Assembly: GCA_963751615.1 (NCBI GenBank)
Contig: CAVVVG010000005.1
Coordinates: 124,001-188,000 of the forward strand
DNA length: 64,000 nucleotides
Direction: 5' to 3'
Source: Palsa-892 sp963751615
Lineage (GTDB): Bacteria > Pseudomonadota > Alphaproteobacteria > Rhizobiales > Xanthobacteraceae
Of the stretch, positions 24,725 to 34,239 are shown in pieces (the first letter of the stretch is position 1; the number at the start of each line of letters is the position of its first letter). The notes under the pieces were generated by a model, which was given only the letters and a program-made list of their open reading frames with translations, had not been told where the DNA came from and ran no database searches. Made by a program: the position numbers and the translations under genes.

Positions 24725-25810
24725 ATGTTTGAAGCAACGATCGCGGGCAGCCTGCCAAAACCGACCTGGCTTGCCGAACCGAACAAGCTATGGGCGCCAT
24801 GGGCGTTACAAGGCGAGGCGTTAGCCAATGCCAAGCGCGACGCCACCATTCTAGCGCTAAAGTTACAGGAAGATGCGGGCATCGATATTGTTGGCGATGG
24901 CGAACAATCGCGTCAGCACTTCGTTCACGGGTTTCTAGAGTGTATCGAAGGCATCGACTTCGCTCACAAAGTCGAAATGGGTATTCGCCGCGATCGCTAT
25001 AAAGCGATGGTGCCGCAAGTCGTTGGGCCATTGCGCCTAAAGGGCCGCGTGCATCAGATCGAGGCAAAAATCGCCCGCGCGCACACCAAAAAGAAGCTAA
25101 AGTTCACCCTGCCCGGCCCGATGACCATCGTCGACACAATTGCTGACCGTCATTACGGCGACAAGATAAAGTTAGCAATGGCGTTCGCGGCGCTGTTGAA
25201 TCAGGAAGCATGCGCGCTCGAAAAAGACGGCGTCGACACTATCCAATTCGATGAGCCCGCCTTTAACGTCTACATGAACGAAGTGACCGAATGGGGCATC
25301 AACGCCTTGCACCGGGCGGCGCAGGGACTGACCTGCACCACGGCCGTTCACGTCTGCTACGGCTACGGCATCAAGGCAAATACCGACTGGAAGGCGACGC
25401 TTGGATCGCGTTGGATGCAATACGAACGAATTTTCCCAGCAATTGCGAAAAGCAAGATCAAACAGATTTCGGTCGAATGCAAAAATTCAAAGGTGCCGAT
25501 GAATTTACTAAAGCTTCTCGACGGCAAGGATATTCTTGTCGGCTCGATCGACGTTGCCAGCAACAAAGTAGAGACGCCGGAGGAAGTCGCCGTAACGATC
25601 CGGGACGCGATGAAATACGTTGCAAGGGAAAAGATTTTTCCTTGCACAAATTGCGGCATGGCACCGATGCAGCGTGAGATTGCGTATGCGAAGCTCGCCG
25701 CTCTCGGCAAAGGCGCCGCTCTTGCACGACAGAACCTCGAAAACTATAAAATATGGCAAAAAAAGACGAAACAAAATGAAAAGAAAAACGCGAAGAAGAA
25801 AGCCCGCTGA
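24725..25810 (+). CDS. Core-type cobalamin-independent methionine synthase (MetE C-terminal domain only)
   Basis: A 361-residue protein matching only the catalytic C-terminal barrel of MetE (COG0620 type). The pattern is ATIAGSLPKPTWL at the start, FDEPA at 176-180, the zinc ligands His209 and Cys211 in HVCYGYG and a third cysteine in PCTNCGMAP (Cys310, possibly Cys307). Core-MetE proteins lack the folate-binding N-terminal half and are thought to methylate homocysteine from a methyl donor other than long-chain folate, perhaps a corrinoid protein. The last 15 residues are almost all Lys, Asn and Arg. The ATG at 24725 has GAGG upstream. Confidence 0.85.
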   Translation: MFEATIAGSLPKPTWLAEPNKLWAPWALQGEALANAKRDATILALKLQEDAGIDIVGDGEQSRQHFVHGFLECIEGIDFAHKVEMGIRRDRYKAMVPQVVGPLRLKGRVHQIEAKIARAHTKKKLKFTLPGPMTIVDTIADRHYGDKIKLAMAFAALLNQEACALEKDGVDTIQFDEPAFNVYMNEVTEWGINALHRAAQGLTCTTAVHVCYGYGIKANTDWKATLGSRWMQYERIFPAIAKSKIKQISVECKNSKVPMNLLKLLDGKDILVGSIDVASNKVETPEEVAVTIRDAMKYVAREKIFPCTNCGMAPMQREIAYAKLAALGKGAALARQNLENYKIWQKKTKQNEKKNAKKKAR

Positions 25811-25928
25811 GTGGTGGACTCCTTTAGCGCAACTCAACCAGCTCAAGGCTGCGGATTGAACCAGCGCTGTAATTAAATCTGCTAAACAACTCTTGCAACT
25901 TTAAGGACTAAACAAACGTGCAAGAAAG

Positions 25929-25944
25929 TTATTTATTTATTTAT
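25929..25944. repeat. (TTAT)4 microsatellite at the end of the CinA-like gene
   Basis: Four perfect TTAT units at 25929-25944 contain the minus-strand stop codon (TTA at 25933-25935). They encode the final Ile-Asn-Lys residues of the CinA-like protein. The stop would survive loss of one unit and is lost only if two or more units are deleted. Confidence 0.85.
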
Positions 25945-26697
25945 TTTCTTGTGTTTCAGTTTTACAATCATCTCCTCAACTGCAGTATTCGCCGCCGCAA
26001 GTGCATTCGGATCGCGCGAACGAATCACAACGTTAGTATTCGGTCCGAATCTTTCATCAAAGAATGGATAGCTGCCAATCATCACCCCAGGATGCGCGCG
26101 CGCTACCTCGGTCAGTTCAGTGCCCAGATCACCCTCGCGCAAATCCGCACGGACGGAAACCGATTCCATTTTCACGCCGGTCTTCAACATCGGCGCCGCT
26201 GCATCTAGCATTACTTGCATAATCGACGGCACGCCGGCCATGACAATGACATTGTCCATTTTAAATCCGGGCGCGCCAGAAACCTTATTGTCGACCAAAT
26301 CGGCTCCCTTGGGGATACGCGCCATTCGCATGCGAGCCTCGTTGATCTCGATTCCGCGCGCGCCGAGACGCTCTTTCAGGATCGTGAGAGCACGGGGATC
26401 ATAATCAATGGACACCCCGAAGGCCTTGGCAACCGAGTCCGCCGTAATATCGTCATGCGTCGGTCCGATTCCACCGGTGGTGAATACATAAGTATAGCGA
26501 TGCCGCAGCGCATTCAGCGCAGCAACGATGTCAGCTTCATCGTCCGGCACAATACGCACTTCTTTCAGATCGATACCGAGCGCTCCCAGATAGTCAGCAA
26601 TGTAGCCGATGTTCTTGTCCTTAGTGCGCCCCGAAAGAATTTCGTCGCCGATAACGAGGATTGCAGCGCTCACGATTGCTTGGCTCGAAGGTTTCAT
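25933..26697 (-). CDS. CinA/MoaB-type molybdopterin-binding domain protein
   Basis: A 254-residue cytoplasmic protein. Its N-terminal half is a MoCF/MoaB-like domain with AAILVIGDEILSGRTKDKN and the binding-loop motif TTGGIGPTHDDITADSVAKAFG. It matches the competence/damage-inducible CinA family, but the nicotinamide-nucleotide amidase domain is missing, so it is the short single-domain type common in Alphaproteobacteria. The exact activity is uncertain; pyrophosphatase activity on ADP-ribose-like compounds is known for some relatives. The tail KLKHKKINK ends inside a TTAT repeat. It converges with the MetE-like gene. Confidence 0.85.
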   Translation of the reverse strand: MKPSSQAIVSAAILVIGDEILSGRTKDKNIGYIADYLGALGIDLKEVRIVPDDEADIVAALNALRHRYTYVFTTGGIGPTHDDITADSVAKAFGVSIDYDPRALTILKERLGARGIEINEARMRMARIPKGADLVDNKVSGAPGFKMDNVIVMAGVPSIMQVMLDAAAPMLKTGVKMESVSVRADLREGDLGTELTEVARAHPGVMIGSYPFFDERFGPNTNVVIRSRDPNALAAANTAVEEMIVKLKHKKINK

Positions 26698-26848
26698 TTT
26701 TCTTTCGCGGAATTATTTTCTGTCCAAGTATACCGGTTGACGGGTCAGTTCATTCGCATAGGATTATCATAACCTATAACAAAAAAATCTGATGCCAAGC
26801 CGATGATAGTATGAAACGGTTTCTTCCCACATCGGTGGAATAGAGCAG

Positions 26849-28750
26849 ATGACAGGGGAAACGCGCGTGTCGCAATTTGTCGAGGCTCGCCGGTCGACGC
26901 CGGGCAAGAAGCCGCCTTACAAGCCGATCCGTTTCGGCTCTACAGAAGTTCATTGCGAAAAGAGCAGCGACGGAATTTTTCGCATTCGAGCGAAGGAAGC
27001 ATTGCGTGAATACGATCCGAATCTCGCACGACTTTTTCGGCGTGCCGTCAAAGAGCAACCGGGCCGGACTTTCATCGCGGAACGCAACGGTGAACCATGG
27101 AGGAAACTCACGTATGATGAAGCACAGCCGCAGGTCGATGCCATCGCAGCTTCGCTGATCGAGCGCCGCCTTTCAGCCGAGCGACCGGTAATGGTCCTGT
27201 CGGGAAACTCAATCGATCAGGCGCTCCTGATGCTTGCCTGTTTTACCGCCGGCGTTCCGATCGCGCCGATCTCCGTCGCCTATTCGCTGCAAAGCCAGGA
27301 CCACGAAAAGCTGAAATTCATTGCTCAGTTGATCACGCCCGGGATGATTTATGTCGCGGATACCGCGCCCTTCGCAACGGCGCTTGCCGCGATCAATCCG
27401 AGGAGCACTGAGATCGTCGCGAACCGAAACGGCGCCAACCTTGAAAAAGTGACAACGTTCGATTCGCTGTTGCGCACAAGGCCTGGAGCCGCCGTCGAAC
27501 AATCCGTTACCGCGATCAAGCCGAATACCATAGCAAAATTTCTATTCACTTCGGGCTCGACCGGAATGCCAAAAGCCGTCATCAACACCCACAAAATGAT
27601 GACCGCGAATCAGCAGCAGCTGATTTAGTGCTGGCCCTTCTTATTGGAACAACCACTTGTGCTCTTGGACTGGCTGCCCTGGAATCATACCTTCGGGGGC
27701 AACCACGATTTCAATGCAATCCTCCACAATGCGGGTACGCTCTATATCGATGGCGGAAGACCCTTACCTTCGCTGATCGGAGAAACGGTTCGGAACTTAC
27801 GCAGCGTTTCGCCGACAATTTATCTCAGCGTACCTGCCGGTTACGCAACGCTATTGCCATTTCTCGAAAACGATGGCGAACTTGCGCAAAAATTTTTTAC
27901 CAATCTTCGGATGATTTTCTACGCGGGTGCATCGCTGCCGCAGGATTTGTGGGAGCGGCTCGAAAATCTTTCCATCCGGACAATCGGCGAACGCGTCCCG
28001 ATGAGTTCGTCTTGGGGCACGACCGAAACCGCTCCTCTGGCGCTTGCGGCCCAATCGACGGCAGAACGCGCTGGAGTCATTGGCACTCCGGCGGCAGGCG
28101 TGGAAGTGAAACTTGTTCCAAGCGGCGCCAAGATCGAAATTCGTGTGCGTGGACCCAACATCACGCCAGGCTATTGGAAACAGCCGGATCTAACCGCGAC
28201 TGCCTTCGATGAAGAAGGCTACTACAAGCCCGATGATGCCGTTGGTTTCGTTGATGAAGGAAATCCCTCGAAAGGATTTTTTTTCAACGGGCGGCTCGCC
28301 GAAGATTTCAAGATCACTACCGGCACATGGGTAGCTTGCGGCGCGCTGCGTGTGGGCGTGCTCGCCGCCGCATCGCCCGTGCTGCAAGATGCAGTTATCG
28401 CCGGCCATGATCGCGATTTCATCGGCATCCTGGTCTGGCTGAATACCGCCGGGTGCCAAACGCTGCTGGGTCCCGGCGCCCCCGTTAATCTTGCGGAGCT
28501 TGCTCATCATCCGAAGGTGCGCGAGTACATTAGCACTTCCCTGCAACGCTATAACGCGCACCAAACCGGAACATCGCATCGGGTGGAGCGCGCCATTATT
28601 CTCACGGACACACCCTCGATCGATGGGAGTGAAATTACCGACAAGGGCTATATCAATCAGCGCGCGGCACTTGAGCGGCGTGCGCCCGAAGTCGAGCGGC
28701 TGTTCGCCTTACAGCCTGATGCCGGCGTGATCGTTCTCCCCAAGGCGTGA
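26849..28750 (+). pseudogene. fcs: Feruloyl-CoA synthase interrupted by an in-frame amber codon
   Basis: The 634-codon frame (26849-28750) encodes a full AMP-forming acyl-CoA ligase of the feruloyl-CoA synthase type. Its ATP-binding motif is FTSGSTGMPKAVINTH at about 231-246, and motifs such as SSWGTTETAPLA, GRLAEDFKITTGTWV and AGHDRDFIGILVW follow. Codon 260 (27626-27628) is TAG, directly after NQQQLI; the reading frame continues unchanged with CWPFLLEQPLVLLDWLPWNHTFGGNHDFN. One C-to-T change (CAG to TAG) explains it, and nothing else is damaged. As written, the product would stop before the second catalytic half. A TTG at 27644 could restart translation but would give an inactive half. The enzyme would activate ferulate or coumarate as the first step toward vanillate or protocatechuate; pca genes lie 18 kb away. 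Confidence 0.88.
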
Positions 28751-28864
28751 AGCCTGCATTGCAAAAGCCCGCTTCTTAGGCATCGGCCCTCCGAGTAGGC
28801 ACAAATTCGCGCCCAAGCATGCGCTTTTGGTTGGCACGATCTTTGAAGCTACAATTCTAGCAAG

Positions 28865-30298
28865 ATGCCAGAGCAACGTATGAAGGCTGCATTTGATGAA
28901 ATGCGTGCGGAAGACGGCTCCGTGCGCGGGGCCTATGCAGCGCTTGCGGACTGGCTTAATCGGGTACCGTCGGACGTCCTCAATTATCGCCGCCGCGAAG
29001 CTGAATTTATTTTCCGACGCATGGGCATCACCTTCGCCGTCTATGGTGAAGCGGAAGCCACTGAACGGCTGATTCCGTTTGATATTATTCCGCGCATTCT
29101 GACCGCGATAGAATGGCGTCTGATCTCGCGAGGTCTCGAACAGCGCGTGAAGGCGCTTAATGCGTATCTGCATGATATCTACGGCAAACGCGAGATCCTG
29201 CGTGCGGGCATCGTGCCTGAAGATCTCGTCTACCAGAATCCTGCTTTCCGTCCCGAAATGAACGCCAAGCCGATCCCGCACGATAGCTACGTGCAAATCG
29301 CTGGTATAGACGTCGTGCGTACCGGGGCCGATACGTTCTACGTGCTCGAAGACAATGCGCGCGTTCCTTCCGGCGTTTCTTATATGATGGAAAACCGCGA
29401 GATTATGTTGCGGCTGTTTCCCGAACTGTTTGCCCGATACCAAGTGGCACCTATTGAAAATTATACTGATGAATTGCTTGCAACTCTAAAATCAGTCGCG
29501 CCAAACTCGGCCCCTGGTGATCCCACTGTGGTGATTCTGACGCCAGGCATTTTCAACTCGGCCTACTTCGAGCACTCGTTTCTCGCCGACAAAATGGGCG
29601 TCGAATTGGTCGAGGGTCGCGACCTCTTCGTGAAGAGTAACGTTGTCTACATGCGAACAACGGAAGGGCCGAAACGCGTCGACGTGATCTATCGCCGCGT
29701 CGATGATGATTTTCTCGATCCATTGGTCTTTCGCCCGGACTTAGTGCTGGGAGTTCCGGGGTTGATGAGTGCCTACCACGCAAGCCAAGTCACGATCGCA
29801 AACGCCGTTGGCACCGGTGTCGTCGACGATAAGGCGGTCTACAGCTACATGCCTGAGATCGTGAAATTTTATCTTGGCGAAGATCCGGTGCTGAAAAACG
29901 TGCCTACCTGGCGCTGTCGCGAGAAAGCGCATCTAAAAGAAGTACTGGACCGTCTTCCAGAACTCGTCGTTAAAGAAGTTCACGGCTCGGGCGGTTACGG
30001 CATGCTGGTCGGACCGGCCGCCGACCAAAAAACGATCGAACTTTTCCGCGCGAAATTGAAGCAAGAGCCGCAGAACTTTATCGCACAACCGACGCTCGCG
30101 CTTTCGACCTGCCCGACCTTTGTCGAGCAAGGCATTGCGCCGCGTCACGTTGATCTACGCCCTTTTGTGCTGAGCGGCCGTGACCGGGTCCGTATTGTGC
30201 CGGGCGGTCTTACACGCGTCGCGTTAAAGGAAGGCTCCCTGGTCGTGAATTCCAGCCAGGGCGGCGGCACAAAAGACACCTGGATATTGGACCGCTAG
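28865..30298 (+). CDS. Circularly permuted ATP-grasp ligase-like protein
   Basis: A 477-residue protein of the circularly permuted ATP-grasp type 2 family. It includes LNAYLHDIYGKREIL, LEDNARVPSGVSYMMENRE, the metal and nucleotide region VIYRRVDDDFLDPLVF and KEVHGSGGYGMLVGP, and the late RPFVLSGRDRVRIVPGGLTRVA. Such enzymes form amide bonds with ATP and are proposed to make peptides. It is the first of four adjacent plus-strand genes with the alpha-E, transglutaminase and Anbu proteins; the next starts 2 bases after its stop. The ATG at 28865 has a weak ribosome binding site; ATG at 28880 is an alternative. Confidence 0.9.
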   Translation: MPEQRMKAAFDEMRAEDGSVRGAYAALADWLNRVPSDVLNYRRREAEFIFRRMGITFAVYGEAEATERLIPFDIIPRILTAIEWRLISRGLEQRVKALNAYLHDIYGKREILRAGIVPEDLVYQNPAFRPEMNAKPIPHDSYVQIAGIDVVRTGADTFYVLEDNARVPSGVSYMMENREIMLRLFPELFARYQVAPIENYTDELLATLKSVAPNSAPGDPTVVILTPGIFNSAYFEHSFLADKMGVELVEGRDLFVKSNVVYMRTTEGPKRVDVIYRRVDDDFLDPLVFRPDLVLGVPGLMSAYHASQVTIANAVGTGVVDDKAVYSYMPEIVKFYLGEDPVLKNVPTWRCREKAHLKEVLDRLPELVVKEVHGSGGYGMLVGPAADQKTIELFRAKLKQEPQNFIAQPTLALSTCPTFVEQGIAPRHVDLRPFVLSGRDRVRIVPGGLTRVALKEGSLVVNSSQGGGTKDTWILDR

Positions 30299-30300
30299 AT

Positions 30301-31242
30301 ATGCTTTCCCGCACCGCCGCCAACTTGTACTGGCTGTCGCGCAACATGGAGCGCGCGGAATGTCTCGCACGCATTCTCGACGCGACGACCCGTCTTACTT
30401 CGCTGCCGCAGGCGGAGGACGAAACGACAAACGAATGGGAATCGGCGATCACGACCGCAGCCTGCGCGGATGCCTTTAAGATAAATTACCAACAAGCGAA
30501 CGAGCAGACCGTCACGGAGTTTCTTGCTTTCTCGCCTTACAATCCGGCTTCAATCCGCAATTGCCTGGAGACAGCTCGGCAAAATGCACGCGCGGTTCGC
30601 ACCGCACTCACCGTCGAAATGTGGGACTCGATCAATGGCGCCTGGCACGAATTGAAACAATTCGATGGCAAGCAACTCTCCCGTGACGATTTCTCTCGCT
30701 TTCTTACCTTCGTGAAACAGGCGTCCCTTGCCTATGATGGTTCCGCGTATCGAACGATGCTGCGGAATGACGCCTACTGGTTTTCCCGCCTCGGAATTCT
30801 CATCGAACGCGCTGATGCGACCGCGCGTATCCTTGACGTGAAGTATCATGTCTTGCTGCCCGAAAAAGAACGGGTCGGCGGACCGCTTGACTATTTCCAA
30901 TGGGCATCGATCCTACGCTCGGTCTCCGCCCTCACGAGCTATTACTGGGTCTATCAGGAAAGCGTTAAGCCGTGGCTCGTCGCCGATCTCCTCATCCTAA
31001 ATCGTCAAATGCCGCGTTCGCTTGCGAGCTGTTACGAAAATCTGAGCCGTTATCTCGACGATCTCGCGCAATTTTACGGACGACAGGGAAATTCGCAACG
31101 GCTTGCACGCGCGATGCTCACGAAGCTCTCCAACGCCACCATGGATAATATTTTTCAGGATGGCCTACACGAATTCATTAGCAATTTCATCGCCGAAAAC
31201 AACCGGCTTGGCGCAACCATTACCGAACAGTATTTGACGTAA
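30301..31242 (+). CDS. Alpha-E domain protein
   Basis: A 313-residue helical protein of the alpha-E (DUF403) family, beginning MLSRTAANLYWLSRNMERAECLARILD. It contains YWVYQESVKPWLVADLLILNRQMPRSLASC and a final helix EFISNFIAENNRLGATITEQYL. The function is unknown; comparative genomics tied the family to the ATP-grasp and transglutaminase partners found here on either side. The gene follows the ATP-grasp gene by 2 bases and precedes the transglutaminase gene by 6 bases, so the three form a tight operon. Confidence 0.9.
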   Translation: MLSRTAANLYWLSRNMERAECLARILDATTRLTSLPQAEDETTNEWESAITTAACADAFKINYQQANEQTVTEFLAFSPYNPASIRNCLETARQNARAVRTALTVEMWDSINGAWHELKQFDGKQLSRDDFSRFLTFVKQASLAYDGSAYRTMLRNDAYWFSRLGILIERADATARILDVKYHVLLPEKERVGGPLDYFQWASILRSVSALTSYYWVYQESVKPWLVADLLILNRQMPRSLASCYENLSRYLDDLAQFYGRQGNSQRLARAMLTKLSNATMDNIFQDGLHEFISNFIAENNRLGATITEQYLT

Positions 31243-31248
31243 GCCTTC

Positions 31249-32076
31249 ATGCGGATCCACATCAGCCACGAAACGACTTATTGTTACGAAACGCCGGCGA
31301 CTTCAACAATCCAGATTCTTCGCCTTACACCTCGCAATCACGACGGCCAATATATTGTGCGCTGGCGGACGGAAGTGAATCAGGATTGCAAGCTTGATCA
31401 GTTCGAGGATGCCTTTAGCAATATCGCCCATACCTTCACGGTCGATGGACCAGTCAAACAACTCAGCATTCGCATCGAGGGGGAGGTTGAGACGCAAGAC
31501 ACTGCAGGCATCATAAAGGGAACGATAGAATGCTTTCCCCCCTCGCTCTATCTCCGCGAGACGCCGCTCACAAAACCGGACACGGCGATTATCGAGTTTG
31601 CCGAATCCGCATCGAAAACTGAAAAAGGCGAACCGTTAAAGGTCATGCACGAGCTGGTTTCGCGCATTTACAACGATTTCATCTTCGATCCGGACCCAAA
31701 CACGCCGCCGATGACCGCCGCAGAATGCATGGCGAGAAAACGTGGAGTTTGCCAGGATTACGCGCAGATTTTGATTGCGAGCGCGCGCTATCTCGGAATC
31801 CCCGCTCGTTACGTCAGCGGATATTTTCTGCGCGCCGACGGCAAGGTCAATCAGGAAGCGGGGCATGCCTGGACGGAAGTGCATTTGCCAAAGCTTGGCT
31901 GGGTCGCGTTCGATCCTGCGAACGGCATTTCGGCGACCGACGCCCATGTACGTGTCGCGGTCGCGCTTGATTCGCTCGGAGCCGCCCCAGTGCGCGGACT
32001 TCACTTCGGTGGGACCGGCGAGAAGCTTTCCGTCGCGGTGCACGTTGATCAAGCGCAACGCCAAGCGCAAAATTAA
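31249..32076 (+). CDS. Transglutaminase-like peptidase of the Anbu cluster
   Basis: A 275-residue protein with an N-terminal beta domain (about 1-110, MRIHISHETTYCYETPA) and a transglutaminase-core domain. The catalytic triad is visible as Cys168 in RKRGVCQDYAQI, His206 in GHAWTEVHLP and Asp222 in AFDPANG. Members may cleave or cross-link peptides; the partner ATP-grasp protein suggests that they process peptides made by it. It lacks a signal peptide, so action in the cytoplasm is likely. Spacing to its neighbours is 6 bases upstream and 78 bases downstream. Confidence 0.92.
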   Translation: MRIHISHETTYCYETPATSTIQILRLTPRNHDGQYIVRWRTEVNQDCKLDQFEDAFSNIAHTFTVDGPVKQLSIRIEGEVETQDTAGIIKGTIECFPPSLYLRETPLTKPDTAIIEFAESASKTEKGEPLKVMHELVSRIYNDFIFDPDPNTPPMTAAECMARKRGVCQDYAQILIASARYLGIPARYVSGYFLRADGKVNQEAGHAWTEVHLPKLGWVAFDPANGISATDAHVRVAVALDSLGAAPVRGLHFGGTGEKLSVAVHVDQAQRQAQN

Positions 32077-32154
32077 CCGATTTTCCAGAGCACTGGGCCC
32101 TCGCGTGTGGCCTTCCGCCTCGCTATACCTTCGCTCCCTTGGGAGCGGGATTCG

Positions 32155-32913
32155 ATGACTTATTGCTGCGGAATTCTCGTACGCGAAGGCCTCGTGGTGA
32201 TGGGTGATACACGCACCAACGCCGGCCTCGACAACGTTTCGACCTTTCGCAAGCTCCATATCTTCGAGGACCCGGGCAGATATGTGATGGCGCTCGCCAC
32301 GGCGGGCAATCTGTCGTTATCGCAGACCGTGCTGAGCATACTGAACGAAGGCTTGGAAAACGCCGAAACTGGGGAGATCGAAAAACTTACCAATGCGCCG
32401 AGCATGTTTCAGGCGGCGCAACGAATTGGCCGCGCGCTCCGCAGTGTTCACCAAATGGACGGCGGTGCGCTTGAAAAGTCGGATGTGAAATTCGATGTTT
32501 CATTCCTGTTCGGCGGCCAGTTCAACGACCGTCGACTGCGGCTGTTTATGATTTATGCGGCCGGAAATTTCATAGAATGCACCGTTGACACGCCCTATCT
32601 GCAGATTGGCGAACATAAATACGGCAAACCGATTCTGGATCGGGCGGTGAAATTCGACACTAACATCTACGATGCACTAAAGATCGGCCTGATCTCGATG
32701 GACTCGACCATGCGCTCAAATCTCGCTGTCGGTCTACCGATCGATCTTGCGGTTATCCGCCGCAATGCCTTGAAGGCGGAAATGCAATACCGCATCGAAC
32801 CGGGTGAGCCCTATTTCACAGATTTGCGCGAACGATGGTCCTCGGCACTGCGCGCAGCACACATGGCGATCCCTCGCCCGCCCTACGGGATTGGTAACGG
32901 TAAGGATAAATAA
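32155..32913 (+). CDS. Anbu proteasome-like peptidase
   Basis: A 252-residue member of the proteasome beta/HslV superfamily, of the Anbu type. The start MTYCCGILVREGLVVMGDTRTNAGLDN would expose Thr2 as the N-terminal nucleophile after removal of Met, and the motif DTRTNAG and LATAGNLSLSQ are characteristic. Anbu assembles into rings or open helices in characterised species; its peptidase activity and targets remain unclear. The ATG at 32155 has GGAG 9 bases before it, and the earlier open frame from 32107 would block the N-terminal Thr. It ends the four-gene cluster, 78 bases after the transglutaminase gene. Confidence 0.92.
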   Translation: MTYCCGILVREGLVVMGDTRTNAGLDNVSTFRKLHIFEDPGRYVMALATAGNLSLSQTVLSILNEGLENAETGEIEKLTNAPSMFQAAQRIGRALRSVHQMDGGALEKSDVKFDVSFLFGGQFNDRRLRLFMIYAAGNFIECTVDTPYLQIGEHKYGKPILDRAVKFDTNIYDALKIGLISMDSTMRSNLAVGLPIDLAVIRRNALKAEMQYRIEPGEPYFTDLRERWSSALRAAHMAIPRPPYGIGNGKDK

Positions 32914-32953
32914 TTTCTTGGGATCATCCCGACAAATTTGGGAGGAATCTAAC

Positions 32954-33706
32954 ATGGTTGCAGTGGAGAAAGTTGCCATCGTCACCGGCGCCGGTACCGG
33001 TATCGGCAAGGCATCGGCGCTGGCACTGGCTAAAGTGGGTTACACCGTGGCACTCGCCGGACGCCGCAAGGAAGCACTCGACGAAACTGCGAAAGAAGCA
33101 GCAGGCGCGCGGACATTTGTCGTGCCAACCAACGTCGGCGATCCAGCTTCGGTGAAGGCGCTATTCGCGAAAGTGAAGGATCATTTGGGGCAACTCGACC
33201 TCCTGTTCAACAATGCCGGCATGGGCGCCCCCCCGGTTCCGCTCGAAGATCTCACCTATGAGCAATGGAGCGCGGTCATCGCCGCCAATCTAACTGGGCC
33301 ATTCCTGTGCACGCAGGCAGCATTCAAAATAATGAAGGAGCAGAGGCCGCAGGGTGGCCGCATCATTAATAACGGCTCAATCTCAGCCCATACGCCGCGA
33401 CCATTTTCTGTCGCCTATACCTCAACCAAGCACGCGATTACAGGATTGACGAAATCGACCGCCCTTGACGGGCGCGCCTACAACATTGCCTGCGGACAGA
33501 TAGACATAGGTAATGCCGCGACGCCGATGACCGAACGCATGACCCAGGGCGTGCTGCAACCAAATGGCCTGATGATGCCAGAGCCGCGCATGGATGTAGA
33601 GCATGTGGCACAAGCGATCGTGCAGATGGCAAGCCTACCGCTCGAATCGAACGTGCTGTTCATGACGATCATGGCGACGAAAATGCCGTTCGTCGGACGA
33701 GCATAA
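32954..33706 (+). CDS. Short-chain dehydrogenase/reductase
   Basis: A 250-residue classical SDR. The cofactor motif is TGAGTGIGKA (11-20), NNAG follows in the middle, and the catalytic Tyr155 and Lys159 are in VAYTSTKHAITG. The residue after the second strand (AGRRKEALD) suggests NADP(H), which is inference. The substrate is unknown. The ATG at 32954 has GGAGG 8 bases upstream; the frame stays open into the Anbu gene. It lies 40 bases after Anbu on the same strand but is not a usual member of that cluster. Confidence 0.9.
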   Translation: MVAVEKVAIVTGAGTGIGKASALALAKVGYTVALAGRRKEALDETAKEAAGARTFVVPTNVGDPASVKALFAKVKDHLGQLDLLFNNAGMGAPPVPLEDLTYEQWSAVIAANLTGPFLCTQAAFKIMKEQRPQGGRIINNGSISAHTPRPFSVAYTSTKHAITGLTKSTALDGRAYNIACGQIDIGNAATPMTERMTQGVLQPNGLMMPEPRMDVEHVAQAIVQMASLPLESNVLFMTIMATKMPFVGRA

Positions 33707-33722
33707 TAGTCGACGGAATATC

Positions 33723-34106
33723 CTAATCCGTAAGCTTGTGAACTTCGATCTTCGTCCCCGCACGAACAGATTTTAATATCTTCACGTCGCCAAGCGCCTT
33801 AGCCCAAATGTTGCACGGCGACGCCAGGCGGCACTCGCCCGTTTGTGAAATCGGCGTACGACCGAAACCGATCGCGATCGCATGGCCATCTGGCCAGTAT
33901 GCGATCTCGCCGGGCGTGACCACCGTCTTTGCATCCTGTGCGCGTTTTTGGGTCGGCACTTCGGCGGGAATATCGAAATAGACTTCCTCACCCCAGGTCA
34001 TGGCTATCAACTCGAACGGAAGTTTCATTGCGATAGCCTTCGCCGTTGGTGTATTGAGCAATTCGGCATCGAGCGAGACGGGGCCCATTACGAAACGGAT
34101 GCGCAT
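33723..34106 (-). CDS. Cyclophilin-like fold protein
   Basis: A 127-residue protein beginning MRIRFVMGPVSLDAELLNTPTAKAIAMKLP and containing WGEEVYFDIPAEVP, VTPGEIAYWPDGHAIAIGFGRTPIS and CRLASPCNIWAKALGD. This is the pattern of the small cyclophilin-like family (PF04126, recalled) whose structures resemble cyclophilin but lack a demonstrated isomerase site. The function is unknown. The ATG at 34106 has AAGGG 8 bases upstream; the reading frame stays open to 34178. It lies downstream of usg on the same strand. Confidence 0.82.
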   Translation of the reverse strand: MRIRFVMGPVSLDAELLNTPTAKAIAMKLPFELIAMTWGEEVYFDIPAEVPTQKRAQDAKTVVTPGEIAYWPDGHAIAIGFGRTPISQTGECRLASPCNIWAKALGDVKILKSVRAGTKIEVHKLTD

Positions 34107-34239
34107 GAAAGTTTCCCTTGAACAAAATTCGCACGAGAAGGGCCAAGATGCCGCCGCTCCTAACGTGTTCGATTGCACGCCAATAAGGGTGCAGCAAGAA
34201 CTGGCACCCAGAACTAAGCTATCGCGCCTAAGATGGAAC

